DNA of 64,000 nucleotides from Niastella sp966212235 (GTDB lineage: Bacteria; Bacteroidota; Bacteroidia; Chitinophagales; Chitinophagaceae). Under the pieces are notes generated by a model that was not told the DNA's origin, ran no database searches, and saw nothing but the letters and a program-made list of their open reading frames with translations. Positions 17,137 through 25,025 of this stretch are shown here, piece by piece; position 1 is the stretch's first letter, and each line of letters begins with the position of its first letter. A program made the translations under genes and the position numbers. The stretch lies in the NCBI GenBank assembly GCA_966212235.1, contig CBIHPP010000003.1, positions 503,055 to 567,054 on the forward strand. The letters run 5' to 3'.

Positions 17137-18129
17137 ATGAAAAAAATACTTGCAATTTTGGTTGTGGCTACCACATTTGTCGCCGCATGCAAAAAGGATA
17201 AAACACCGCCCACTGAATCTACAGTAACAACGGCGGCGCTAACAAACATTACTACGAACAGTGCGACTGCAGGAGGTACAATCACAAGCAATGGCGGTGC
17301 GGCTATTACCGCAAGTGGTATTGTATTAAGCAGAGGGCATTCCACACCTACACTGTCGGACACGGTTATGAGCGGAACCACTTCTACAGGCAGTTTTACA
17401 ACAACCATAAATGGACTCGATTTTAATACTACCTATTACATACGAGCTTATGCTACTAATAGTGTGGGAACTGGTTATGGTAATGTGGTGACTCTTAACA
17501 CCACTAATGATACGACTAAAGTGAGGTTTACATATATGGGGCAACAAGTTGTTTATGGAGTTATTAATAGTCCAACAACCGGGAAAAAATGGATGGATAG
17601 AAATTTAGGAGCAACTCAGGCTGCTACTTCTGTTAATGATGTGGCGGCCTATGGTGATTTGTTTCAATGGGGTCGCCTTGCCGATGGACACCAATCCAGA
17701 ACCTCAGCAACTACGTCAACAAAATCGTCAAATGATGTGCCAGGTCATGGTAATTTTATCGTGACATCTCCAGGAACTAATCCATATGATTGGCGTAATT
17801 CTCAAAATCCTAATTTATGGCAAGGAGTTAATGGAATTAATAATCCATGTCCCCCAGGTTGGAGAGTACCTACACGAGCTGAATGGGACGCTGAAGGTAT
17901 AAGTGAAAGAAATTCTGCCTTTAACAAACTAAAGTTACCATCAGATGGGGCAAGAGGGACAAATGGAGCTATTTCAGGTATTGGATCTTATGGAACTTAC
18001 TGGAGTTCAACAATAGATTACGGTAGTGATCCGACCTTAGGTGTAGTGCTCTTTTTTAACGCCTCATTTTCATTTACTGGAGAGGACGATAGGGGTACGG
18101 GAAATCCTGTTCGTTGTATTAAGAACTAG
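17137..18129 (+). CDS. FISUMP-domain lipoprotein with fibronectin-III-like module
   Basis: 330 aa. The lipoprotein signal is MKKILAILVVATTFVAACKKDK. Residues about 30-125 form a beta-sandwich module of the kind NITTNSATAGGTITSNGGAA... to TYYIRAYATNSVGTGYGNVV. The rest is the Fibrobacter-succinogenes-major-paralogous (FISUMP) domain: KKWMDRNLGATQAA, AYGDLFQWGRLADGHQ, NPCPPGWRVPTRAEWDA, YGTYWSSTIDY and the ending VRCIKN. FISUMP proteins are common exported proteins of unknown molecular role. It lies in the SusCD locus but is bounded by a palindrome upstream and a terminator hairpin downstream, so it may be its own unit. It is likely surface-exposed, perhaps a substrate-binding accessory. Confidence 0.85.
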   Translation: MKKILAILVVATTFVAACKKDKTPPTESTVTTAALTNITTNSATAGGTITSNGGAAITASGIVLSRGHSTPTLSDTVMSGTTSTGSFTTTINGLDFNTTYYIRAYATNSVGTGYGNVVTLNTTNDTTKVRFTYMGQQVVYGVINSPTTGKKWMDRNLGATQAATSVNDVAAYGDLFQWGRLADGHQSRTSATTSTKSSNDVPGHGNFIVTSPGTNPYDWRNSQNPNLWQGVNGINNPCPPGWRVPTRAEWDAEGISERNSAFNKLKLPSDGARGTNGAISGIGSYGTYWSSTIDYGSDPTLGVVLFFNASFSFTGEDDRGTGNPVRCIKN

Positions 18130-18196
18130 GATGTGCCGAGAAGAAAGTTTGTTTAGCTTGATACCACCTCAAGACATTTTAAATCTTTTACAAAAG

Positions 18197-18230
18197 ATCA
18201 CCTGTTTTTTTAACATGAACAGGTGATTTT
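18197..18230 (+). terminator. Rho-independent-type terminator after FISUMP gene
   Basis: ATCACCTGTT (18197-18206) and AACAGGTGAT (18218-18227) form a 10-bp stem, followed by TTT and a T-rich tail. It lies 68 bp after the stop codon. Confidence 0.7.
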
Positions 18231-18252
18231 GTCTTATCATAAACACATCTCC

Positions 18253-19560
18253 ATGACGAAACGATTTTTGTGGATTATGGTTCTTGCCTTTCCCTTACAA
18301 ATAATGGCCCAAGGCATTCAATTTGAAAACGGGTTAAGCTGGGAACAAGTAAAGCAAAAAGCAAAACAGGAAAATAAATACATTTTTGTTGATTGCTATG
18401 CCAGTTGGTGTGTACCATGCAAAAGAATGGAAAAGGAAGTATTTCCATTAAAAAATGTGGGCGATTACATGAATGAACATTTCATTTCTATAAGGGTACA
18501 GATGGATACATCGAAAAATGACGATGCTTTTATTCAAATCTGGTACCATGATGCTTCTGAAATAATGCGCCAATACAAGGTGAAAATATTTCCTTCTTAT
18601 CTTTTCTTTTCACCTGATGGAAGAATTGTTCATCGATATTTAAGTGCTTTACCTGATACTGAATTTTTGAAAATAGCTGCTAATGCTATTGATCCTGATA
18701 AACAATACTACTCATTACTGAATAATTATTATTACAACACCATAGACAAGCAAAAGCTAGGGTATCTTGCTACAGTTACAAAACAAATCGGAGACGATAG
18801 TCTTGCAAAAATAATTGCGAAAGGCTACCTGAATAATTATTTAAACAAACGCACTGAAAAAGATCTTCTTCAAAAAAAGCATTTAGATTTTTTAAACACA
18901 TTCCCTTCATTACTTAGATCAAATGATAACCTGTTTAATTATATCTACAGGAACGGGAGTAAGGTGGATGAGGTAATGAATCAGAAAGGCTTTACAGAAT
19001 ACATTATAGGAAGAACAATAACAAGGGAAGAGATCACAGCAAAGCTGAAAATGCTTACAAAACCGTCAGCTAAACCGGATTGGAATGCGATGGTAAATTC
19101 CATTCAAAAGAAGTACAACAAATGGTATGCGGACAAATTAGTGCTGGATGCACAATTAGAATGGTATCAGCATAAAGAAGATGTTTCGCAGATCATAAAA
19201 TATAAAATAAAACAATACGACAATTATGGGCTCGATACTGCAGGAATTGGTTGGGCGATGGTAAATAATTTTACGTGGAATTATGTTTTTGCGTATAGTA
19301 ATAATAAGGATACATTAAACAAGGCCTTAAAATGGATGGAACTGATCATCAAAAATCATCCGGACGATCAGGGGATTATTGACACGTATGCTAATCTTCT
19401 CTATAAAGTTGGTAAAACGAAAGAGGCTATTGCCTGGGAAGAAAAGGCAACAGAACTGGAATTTAAGGCAGCCCGGAGAGAAAATAGAGAACCTGATAAC
19501 TTATTTAAGGAGACGTTGAATAAGATGAAGAATGGTATTCGAACATGGACGCTTAAGTAG
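18253..19560 (+). CDS. Periplasmic thioredoxin-family protein with helical C-terminal domain
   Basis: 435 aa from ATG at 18253 (MTKRFLWIMVLAFPLQIMAQ, a signal peptide); the in-frame start at 18223 would overlap the preceding terminator. The thioredoxin domain has DCYASWCVPCKRMEKEVF with the catalytic pair C53 and C56, and the cis-proline strand KIFPSYLFF. Residues about 180-435 are helical and TPR-like, ending DTYANLLYKVGKTKEAIAW and LNKMKNGIRTW. That ending resembles the C-terminal tail of the GH2 enzyme at 4433-7072. Proteins of this shape are frequent in SusCD loci of this phylum, possibly for thiol repair of imported or exported proteins. It is 36 bp upstream of another redoxin-like gene. 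Confidence 0.87.
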   Translation: MTKRFLWIMVLAFPLQIMAQGIQFENGLSWEQVKQKAKQENKYIFVDCYASWCVPCKRMEKEVFPLKNVGDYMNEHFISIRVQMDTSKNDDAFIQIWYHDASEIMRQYKVKIFPSYLFFSPDGRIVHRYLSALPDTEFLKIAANAIDPDKQYYSLLNNYYYNTIDKQKLGYLATVTKQIGDDSLAKIIAKGYLNNYLNKRTEKDLLQKKHLDFLNTFPSLLRSNDNLFNYIYRNGSKVDEVMNQKGFTEYIIGRTITREEITAKLKMLTKPSAKPDWNAMVNSIQKKYNKWYADKLVLDAQLEWYQHKEDVSQIIKYKIKQYDNYGLDTAGIGWAMVNNFTWNYVFAYSNNKDTLNKALKWMELIIKNHPDDQGIIDTYANLLYKVGKTKEAIAWEEKATELEFKAARRENREPDNLFKETLNKMKNGIRTWTLK

Positions 19561-19596
19561 TTGTTGATTGAATATTATAAGGTATAAAAATTCGTT

Positions 19597-20376
19597 TTGA
19601 GAAAAGATGTTTTTATATTGATTTGCGTTGTATTGTCTTCCTGTTTTAGTGTTCCGGAAAGCACGGAGCAAAAAAATGTCTATGATGAATATGCGTTGTC
19701 ACGATTTGTTAAAACATCGGCAATTCGAAATCCAAATCTTTCAATTCCGTTTTTGGATTCATTGCTTATAAAAGCCGGCTCCGATAGTATTGTTTTTCAT
19801 AGGACTGTTAGCTATCTTACCAGAGCTTATGCTGATCCCAATTCATCATTTCGAAATGAAATATTTTACAATAAAATACTAAAAGCTCAAATGGATTCAA
19901 AATGGAATACTGATTTGGATAAGAAAGAGGCAACTCGTAAGCTCCGCCTTCTTCATCAAAATGATGTAGGGAGTATAGCTAACAATTTTGAGTACCTGGC
20001 GCCAAATGGACAAGAGCGAAGCATGCATAACCTGAAGGCTAATTACATCCTGTTATTCTTTTATAATCCTGAGTGCCATGCCTGTAAGGAAATGAAAGCT
20101 ACTTTGATGAGTTCTTCGATTATTAGAAATGCAATATTGGATGGGAAACTAAAAATATTATCGGTTTATACAGATGCTGATTTGTCAGTTTGGTATAAAC
20201 ATTTGTTGGAATTTCCTTCAATTTGGTTACAGGGCAGAGATAATGATGGGTACCTGTTTAAGAATGACATTTATGATTTGAGGGCTATACCGGCAATTTA
20301 TTTACTCGATCAGAACAAAAAGGTAATTCTTAAAGACTGTACTTCCATAAAAGAGTTGGAAGGGAAAATTCAGTAA
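19597..20376 (+). CDS. Thioredoxin-fold lipoprotein (DUF5106/TlpA-like)
   Basis: 259 aa starting with TTG at 19597, which gives a proper lipoprotein signal (MRKDVFILICVVLSSCFS); no ATG would preserve it. A helical N-terminal half (LSRFVKTSAIRNPNLSIPFL) resembles the DUF5106 region found before AhpC/TlpA domains. The thioredoxin fold carries NPECHACKEM (C160, C163) and the cis-proline strand YDLRAIPAIYLLDQNKKVI. It is probably anchored in a membrane facing the periplasm and shuffles or reduces disulfides. It is 36 bp after the previous thioredoxin gene, so likely co-transcribed. Confidence 0.82.
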   Translation: MRKDVFILICVVLSSCFSVPESTEQKNVYDEYALSRFVKTSAIRNPNLSIPFLDSLLIKAGSDSIVFHRTVSYLTRAYADPNSSFRNEIFYNKILKAQMDSKWNTDLDKKEATRKLRLLHQNDVGSIANNFEYLAPNGQERSMHNLKANYILLFFYNPECHACKEMKATLMSSSIIRNAILDGKLKILSVYTDADLSVWYKHLLEFPSIWLQGRDNDGYLFKNDIYDLRAIPAIYLLDQNKKVILKDCTSIKELEGKIQ

Positions 20377-20603
20377 TACATAATCTTCTGCAAATAAAAA
20401 TTCTTACCAGTCAGATCTGCCAAATTATTCTGAAGAATAGGTTAATTATCCCGGTTTATTTCGTAAATTATATTTCCAATTTTTGAGAATTCCGAATTCA
20501 TATTTCCTGCTCTAAAAGGCGTTTTTCTTCTCAGTTTCCTGGTAGCGGCGTTGATATAGTGTGTATTTATATTTCCTGATTTATAATCTAAACGAACACA
20601 AAA
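20377..20603. promoter_or_regulatory. AT-rich spacer with three TATTTCC repeats before S9 peptidase gene
   Basis: 227 bp without a gene. TATTTCC occurs at three places (about 20472, 20503 and 20569), the last two as TATTTCCTG. It probably holds a promoter for the peptidase gene. No clear terminator hairpin is seen. Confidence 0.3.
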
Positions 20604-23390
20604 ATGAAGCGTTTTATTTTTGCTCTTATTCTGTTGGCTTTTCATGCCTATGGTTTTTGCCAGAAACAGAAAATGACTTTTAAAAAACCTTCCATTGATC
20701 TTTCCGTACTGGGCAAATTTTCTTTGGCAACAGGTGTGACGATATCTGGTGATGGTAATTATGTGGTTTACACAATTTACGATCGGGCAATGGCAACAAA
20801 CGATTGTTATGTGAACTCATTAAAATTCAACTGGACCTTAAACATTGGATCTGTTCCGGGCGAATTCAGTTCCGATAGCAAATATCTTTTTTATAAAAAT
20901 GAAAACGACAGCTTAGCCCTCATGCAACTGGAAAACCGCCAGGTGGAATACATTTTAAACGTTAGTTCGTTTAAAACTTCCAACAACGGTAAATGGATTG
21001 GCTACTGCGACAAGGATAAAAAGTTGATTATAAGGAACCTTGAAACAAAAAAGGAAAAATCAGTTGAAGCTGTAACTCGTTACTTTTTCGATCCAAATGA
21101 TAGTTGCATGTTTATTGAATCGAACCAGTCAAATGGCAGGCTGATGTTGTTATTAGTTAACCTTATTGATTTTAGAACTCAAACAATTTGGAATGCGCAA
21201 GGCGATGAAAAAGCAGCCTATTATATCTTTTCAAAAGATGGAAAAAGACTTGCTTTTACCGTTGAAAGCAAACCTGATATTTTTCTTTGGCTGTATGAGG
21301 CAGGGGATAATAATCATGTTAAAGAAATAGCAAAACAGGCGTTGAAGGGTATTTCGCCAGATCTTATTTTCCTGGGAATCAATTCCAGGGGATTTACGGA
21401 GGACGGAAATAAGTTGTTTATCCAGTTAAAAGAAAAAGACAGACCAAAGCCAAGTGATGGAGTAGATGTGTGGAGTTATACAGATGCCAAATTGCAGCCG
21501 CAACAATTGAAAGAGCTGGGGCCTAAAACTTATGTTGGGCTGCTAATCATTTCTTCTAAGACAATGGTTACATTGGAAGGCAAGGATCGAATGCTAATTG
21601 CAATAAGTGATAAAGATGCACTGGTTGCCAGCATGCCTGGCCCAGGTATGTATGACGACTCGTATTGGAATCGAGCGAATGCATCATCTATATATATCAT
21701 ATCGTTAGAAGAAGGTCGTAGTAAACTAATTGATGACGGGTTGGCTTATGCAAGTGTTTCTTCGTATTGGTTTTCAAAAGGAGGGAATTACGTATTGTAT
21801 TATAATGCAGAACAAAAGAATTATTTCAGTTATGAAATTGCGACGGGTGTAAAAAGAAATATTACGTCTTCTATAAAAACTACATGGACGACTTATGTGA
21901 AACGTGATGTTCCGATGATGCCTTATTGGCCGATTGGATTTGCTGGCACTATTGCAAACGATGAAGCAGTTTTGATTTATGATCAGCACGATATTTACCA
22001 GATTGATCCACTTGGAAGAAAGGCTCCCATAAACCTGACCAACGGATATGGCAGGAAAAACAATATTGAATTCCGGATTGCCCTTGAAAGCAAAAAGGTA
22101 ATTGAAAACAATGAAACCGTTATTCTTAGTGGGTTTAACAGGCAGAATAAAAATGATGGATTTTATAAGATCAAAATTGGAGAGAGCAGAAACCCGGAAT
22201 TATTGACAAGCCAACCATATATGTTTACAGGCACCTCGGAAAGTGATATATTTTATCTCCGCACACCACCTGTAAAAGCTAAGAATGCAGAGGTGTATTT
22301 GGTAAGAAGAATGAGTGCAGAAGAGTCTCCCAATTATTTCTGGACAACCGATTTAAAAACCTTTAACCGGATCACAGATGTTCAGCCTCAAAGGAATTAT
22401 AACTGGATGACGACGGAACTGGTTTCATGGAAAACCTATGACGGAGATTATTCTCAAGGCATTTTGTACAAACCGGAGAATTTTGATTCAACGAAAAAAT
22501 ATCCGCTGATTTTTTATTATTACGAAAATATGTCTGAAGGATTGCATGGTTTTCTTCGGCCCGAGCTAACAAATGGTACGTTGAACATTCCTTATTATGT
22601 GAGCAATGGGTATTTGATTTTTACACCGGATATGCATTATAAGATCGGTCACCCCGGTCAGAGTGTTGTAAATACTATAGTTTCAGCAGCAAAGTATTTA
22701 TCAAAACTCCCTTATATAGATAGCAAACACATGGGATTACAGGGGCATAGTCGCGGGGGGTGGGAAACAAATTTTTTGGTGACAAACACAAATCTTTTCG
22801 CCGCTGCAATGTCTTCATCGGGGTTTTGCAACTATACAAATTTATATAATGGTGTAAAGGTCGGTTCGCGTTCAGGAGTGAGTCGACAAGTGGCTTTCGA
22901 AAAGATGTATCAACGCATTGGTGCAACACTTTGGGAAAAACCTGAACTGTATATTGAAAACTCTCCTGTATTCAAAGCTGATAAGGTAACAACGCCGGTT
23001 TTGATGATGTCGAATATGGATGATGACGATGTGCCGTTCGAACAAGGCGTGCAGTTTTTTACCGCTTTAAGAAGAATGGGGAAAAGAGCCTGGATGCTGC
23101 AATATGATGGTCAAGAGCATATGGTTTTTGATAAATCTGCTGAAGATCTTGAAATAAGAATGAAGCAATTCTTCGATCATTATTTAAAAGATTCTGCCTG
23201 TCCGCGGTGGATGCTTTATGGTATACCGGCGATTGAAAAAGGAAAACCCGATGCTTTGCAATTGGTGTATGAAAAGGATGAGAATGGTAAATGGTTAACA
23301 CCGAAAGAGGGTGGGTTGTTGAAGGAGGAGGAGAAGAAAAAGATAGATGCTTTGAAAAAAAGGAAACCGGAAACAATTACAATTGATTAA
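20604..23390 (+). CDS. S9-family (prolyl oligopeptidase-type) serine peptidase
   Basis: 928 aa with a signal peptide (MKRFIFALILLAFHAYGFCQ). The N-terminal two thirds look like a beta-propeller (repeats such as SPDLIFLGINSRGFTEDGNKLF and YWFSKGGNYVLYYNAEQKN). The C-terminal alpha/beta hydrolase has GHSRGGWE with the nucleophile S716, an acidic run MDDDDVPFEQG (the catalytic Asp lies within 806-809) and QEHMVF with H839. This places it with the dipeptidyl/oligopeptidyl peptidases of family S9 that cleave short peptides in the periplasm. It ends the plus-strand uptake locus and is the best clue that the locus handles peptides. Confidence 0.92.
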   Translation: MKRFIFALILLAFHAYGFCQKQKMTFKKPSIDLSVLGKFSLATGVTISGDGNYVVYTIYDRAMATNDCYVNSLKFNWTLNIGSVPGEFSSDSKYLFYKNENDSLALMQLENRQVEYILNVSSFKTSNNGKWIGYCDKDKKLIIRNLETKKEKSVEAVTRYFFDPNDSCMFIESNQSNGRLMLLLVNLIDFRTQTIWNAQGDEKAAYYIFSKDGKRLAFTVESKPDIFLWLYEAGDNNHVKEIAKQALKGISPDLIFLGINSRGFTEDGNKLFIQLKEKDRPKPSDGVDVWSYTDAKLQPQQLKELGPKTYVGLLIISSKTMVTLEGKDRMLIAISDKDALVASMPGPGMYDDSYWNRANASSIYIISLEEGRSKLIDDGLAYASVSSYWFSKGGNYVLYYNAEQKNYFSYEIATGVKRNITSSIKTTWTTYVKRDVPMMPYWPIGFAGTIANDEAVLIYDQHDIYQIDPLGRKAPINLTNGYGRKNNIEFRIALESKKVIENNETVILSGFNRQNKNDGFYKIKIGESRNPELLTSQPYMFTGTSESDIFYLRTPPVKAKNAEVYLVRRMSAEESPNYFWTTDLKTFNRITDVQPQRNYNWMTTELVSWKTYDGDYSQGILYKPENFDSTKKYPLIFYYYENMSEGLHGFLRPELTNGTLNIPYYVSNGYLIFTPDMHYKIGHPGQSVVNTIVSAAKYLSKLPYIDSKHMGLQGHSRGGWETNFLVTNTNLFAAAMSSSGFCNYTNLYNGVKVGSRSGVSRQVAFEKMYQRIGATLWEKPELYIENSPVFKADKVTTPVLMMSNMDDDDVPFEQGVQFFTALRRMGKRAWMLQYDGQEHMVFDKSAEDLEIRMKQFFDHYLKDSACPRWMLYGIPAIEKGKPDALQLVYEKDENGKWLTPKEGGLLKEEEKKKIDALKKRKPETITID

Positions 23391-23495
23391 AGAAAAAAAC
23401 TTAGTGTCTTAGTGATAAAATAATATGCATAATGAAACCAACGTCACATGTAAAGCTCATGCCAACATACAAATAAAAATCCGTTATAAAAAGAA

Positions 23496-23530
23496 GCCGC
23501 CTCCATGTTTTTGCAAACATAGGAGACGGC
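23496..23530. terminator. Bidirectional terminator between convergent genes
   Basis: GCCGCCTCCATGTTT (23496-23510) pairs imperfectly with AAACATAGGAGACGGC (23515-23530). It lies between the stop of the S9 peptidase gene and the stop of the small exported protein on the other strand, with T-rich or A-rich flanks. Confidence 0.65.
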
Positions 23531-23595
23531 CTCATTTAAATTTCGCATAGGCTATAAAAAAATGCTAATTCGCCTGCCTGCGAAAGTTCTGAATT

Positions 23596-23844
23596 TTAAT
23601 TGTTGTCAGTGGTCGCAATGGTATAAGTTGGTGAGCAAGTTGCTCCACTTATAAGTGTTGCAAAAACTGAGCCGTTAACTGTGTCAGTTGTAAGAATTCT
23701 TTTTAATACCGGATGAGTACAATCGGTTGAACTGGTACCTGTATAAACTATTTTGTTGTTGAACTTTTGAGCGGTAAATGCAAATGTTGTTGCAAGTACG
23801 GCACAAATGCCAAGAGCAGATAACATTACTTTTGCTTTATTCAT
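23596..23844 (-). CDS. Small exported cysteine protein (DUF6520-like)
   Basis: 82 aa. An N-terminal signal (MNKAKVMLSALGICAVLATTFAF) leads into a short mature part with exactly two cysteines, C42 (TDCTHP) and C70 (ATCSPT), 28 residues apart. It resembles the small DUF6520-type exported proteins of Bacteroidota, whose function is unknown; this match is from memory. It is the last gene of the minus-strand cassette behind the redoxin lipoprotein and MauE genes. The two cysteines could form a disulfide made or reduced by those proteins, and the glycosyltransferase half of the fusion protein could act on it or on a partner. This is inference from context. Confidence 0.7.
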   Translation of the reverse strand: MNKAKVMLSALGICAVLATTFAFTAQKFNNKIVYTGTSSTDCTHPVLKRILTTDTVNGSVFATLISGATCSPTYTIATTDNN

Positions 23845-23913
23845 AAAATTGTTGCTTTTTAAATCAAAAAGCTAAACTTATTGTAAATAAATATACCTAC
23901 TTCTGTATACTCA

Positions 23914-24039
23914 TTAAGTGGCGAGTAGGCTTAACCACTTTTGAGCGTTTTGTCCAGACAAAGTTTTATTGCCACCAGATCCTATTGGCGGTATTAATGT
24001 GTTATTATTGAAATCAAGTTTGTATAATGCTGTTCTCAT
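23914..24039 (-). CDS. Possible 41-aa small protein between redoxin and small exported protein
   Basis: The ATG at 24039 lies just after the redoxin stop codon and the frame ends at TAA (23914-23916). The product begins MRTALYKLDFNNNTL, then has a Gly-rich turn (IGSGGNKTLSG) and ends QKWLSLLAT. It has no cysteine, signal peptide or family that I recognise. The stop-start spacing and the lack of other content in the 199-bp gap support translation. It could equally be a chance frame. It might be a peptide precursor or toxin-like small protein, but nothing proves it. Confidence 0.35.
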   Translation of the reverse strand: MRTALYKLDFNNNTLIPPIGSGGNKTLSGQNAQKWLSLLAT

Positions 24040-24043
24040 CGAA

Positions 24044-24547
24044 TTACTGCATGTTTTCCTCGAGGGTTATTTTTTTGACTTCTTTATATCCCGTTTTACC
24101 AACCATTACCTGTTTAAGTCGCTTTTCTTTATCATAAATTGCCAAATAGGGAATAGTGGTTATAAAGAGATAACTCGCGAAATAATTTTTATAATCAACT
24201 CCAGCGACAATATTCTTATACCTGTTTAAATGAAATTCACTGGAAAATTTTTTCAGGTCATTGAGTGGGTGATTTGTCAACAAATAGTACTTAAGATCTC
24301 CCCTTTGTGTGTTATGGTCAATTAGGTCTCTTATTTCTGCCCTGCACATGGCGCAATAGGGGCTAAAAAATAAGATTACAAATGGCTTTCCTGATTCAAT
24401 ACTATCTGTATTGAGGTCGGTTTTTCCGTCAATGAGTTTCATTGAGAATGAGGGTAATTTTTGTCCCTCCAGTCCTGTTTTTGGCGGTGGATATTGAAGA
24501 CATCCGCTGAAACTTAATGATAAAGCTATTAGTATAATATTTTTCAT
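24044..24547 (-). CDS. Redoxin (TlpA/AhpC-like) lipoprotein
   Basis: 167 aa. The lipoprotein signal has its cysteine at residue 16 (LSFSGCLQ). The thioredoxin-like fold includes KPFVILFFSPYCAMCRAEI with the CxxC pair C65 and C68, and the cis-proline strand FITTIPYLAIYDKEK. It is paralogous to the truncated gene at 1-276, which has lost the second cysteine. It lies 15 bp after the MauE gene on the same strand. The MauE-redoxin pairing points to periplasmic disulfide exchange, with MauE moving electrons across the membrane. Confidence 0.85.
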   Translation of the reverse strand: MKNIILIALSLSFSGCLQYPPPKTGLEGQKLPSFSMKLIDGKTDLNTDSIESGKPFVILFFSPYCAMCRAEIRDLIDHNTQRGDLKYYLLTNHPLNDLKKFSSEFHLNRYKNIVAGVDYKNYFASYLFITTIPYLAIYDKEKRLKQVMVGKTGYKEVKKITLEENMQ

Positions 24548-24562
24548 TACAAAACGATTGTA

Positions 24563-25009
24563 TTAATATTTTTGTAAGACTAACTTTTGTTCCGTTTGTA
24601 AGTTCAATTGTAACCTGATCCCGACAACCTCCAGAAGAATCATCATACCGTTTAAGACAAGATGTGTCTTCCAGGAAAGAAATTCTAAAAGCCCCCCGCA
24701 ACCGCAAGGAAATTGCTCGTCACCAATTTGTATCGATATTAAATACGTTGTAAATAACACCATTAAAGCCAGGGCAACAAAAAAGCCATATAAACGCAAT
24801 GTTGGAACAAATAGTAAGATAGCAGTTGCAAGTTCGGTCAATGGCAATATCCATGCTATAAGCGGGGCAACCGGATTCAACAGCGGAGACATAGCCATTT
24901 GTTCTTTGAATATTGAAAAGTCAATCAATTTAGTTATACCAGTATATACAAATAATACGATGGTCAGCAGCGAAATGATTTTTAAAGCAATAAGTTTATT
25001 CATATACAC
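24563..25009 (-). CDS. MauE/DoxX-family redox-associated membrane protein (copy 3)
   Basis: 148 aa with about four transmembrane helices. It shares FVYTGITKLIDFSIFKEQ and PLTELATAILLFVPTLRLYG with its paralogues, and has PCGCGG (C102, C104) where the others have PCSCGG. It lies 16 bp after the flavoprotein fusion gene and 15 bp before the redoxin lipoprotein, a tight operon. Likely a membrane electron conduit for the redoxin. Confidence 0.83.
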   Translation of the reverse strand: MYMNKLIALKIISLLTIVLFVYTGITKLIDFSIFKEQMAMSPLLNPVAPLIAWILPLTELATAILLFVPTLRLYGFFVALALMVLFTTYLISIQIGDEQFPCGCGGLLEFLSWKTHLVLNGMMILLEVVGIRLQLNLQTEQKLVLQKY

Positions 25010-25025
25010 TATTTACAGAAACCTA

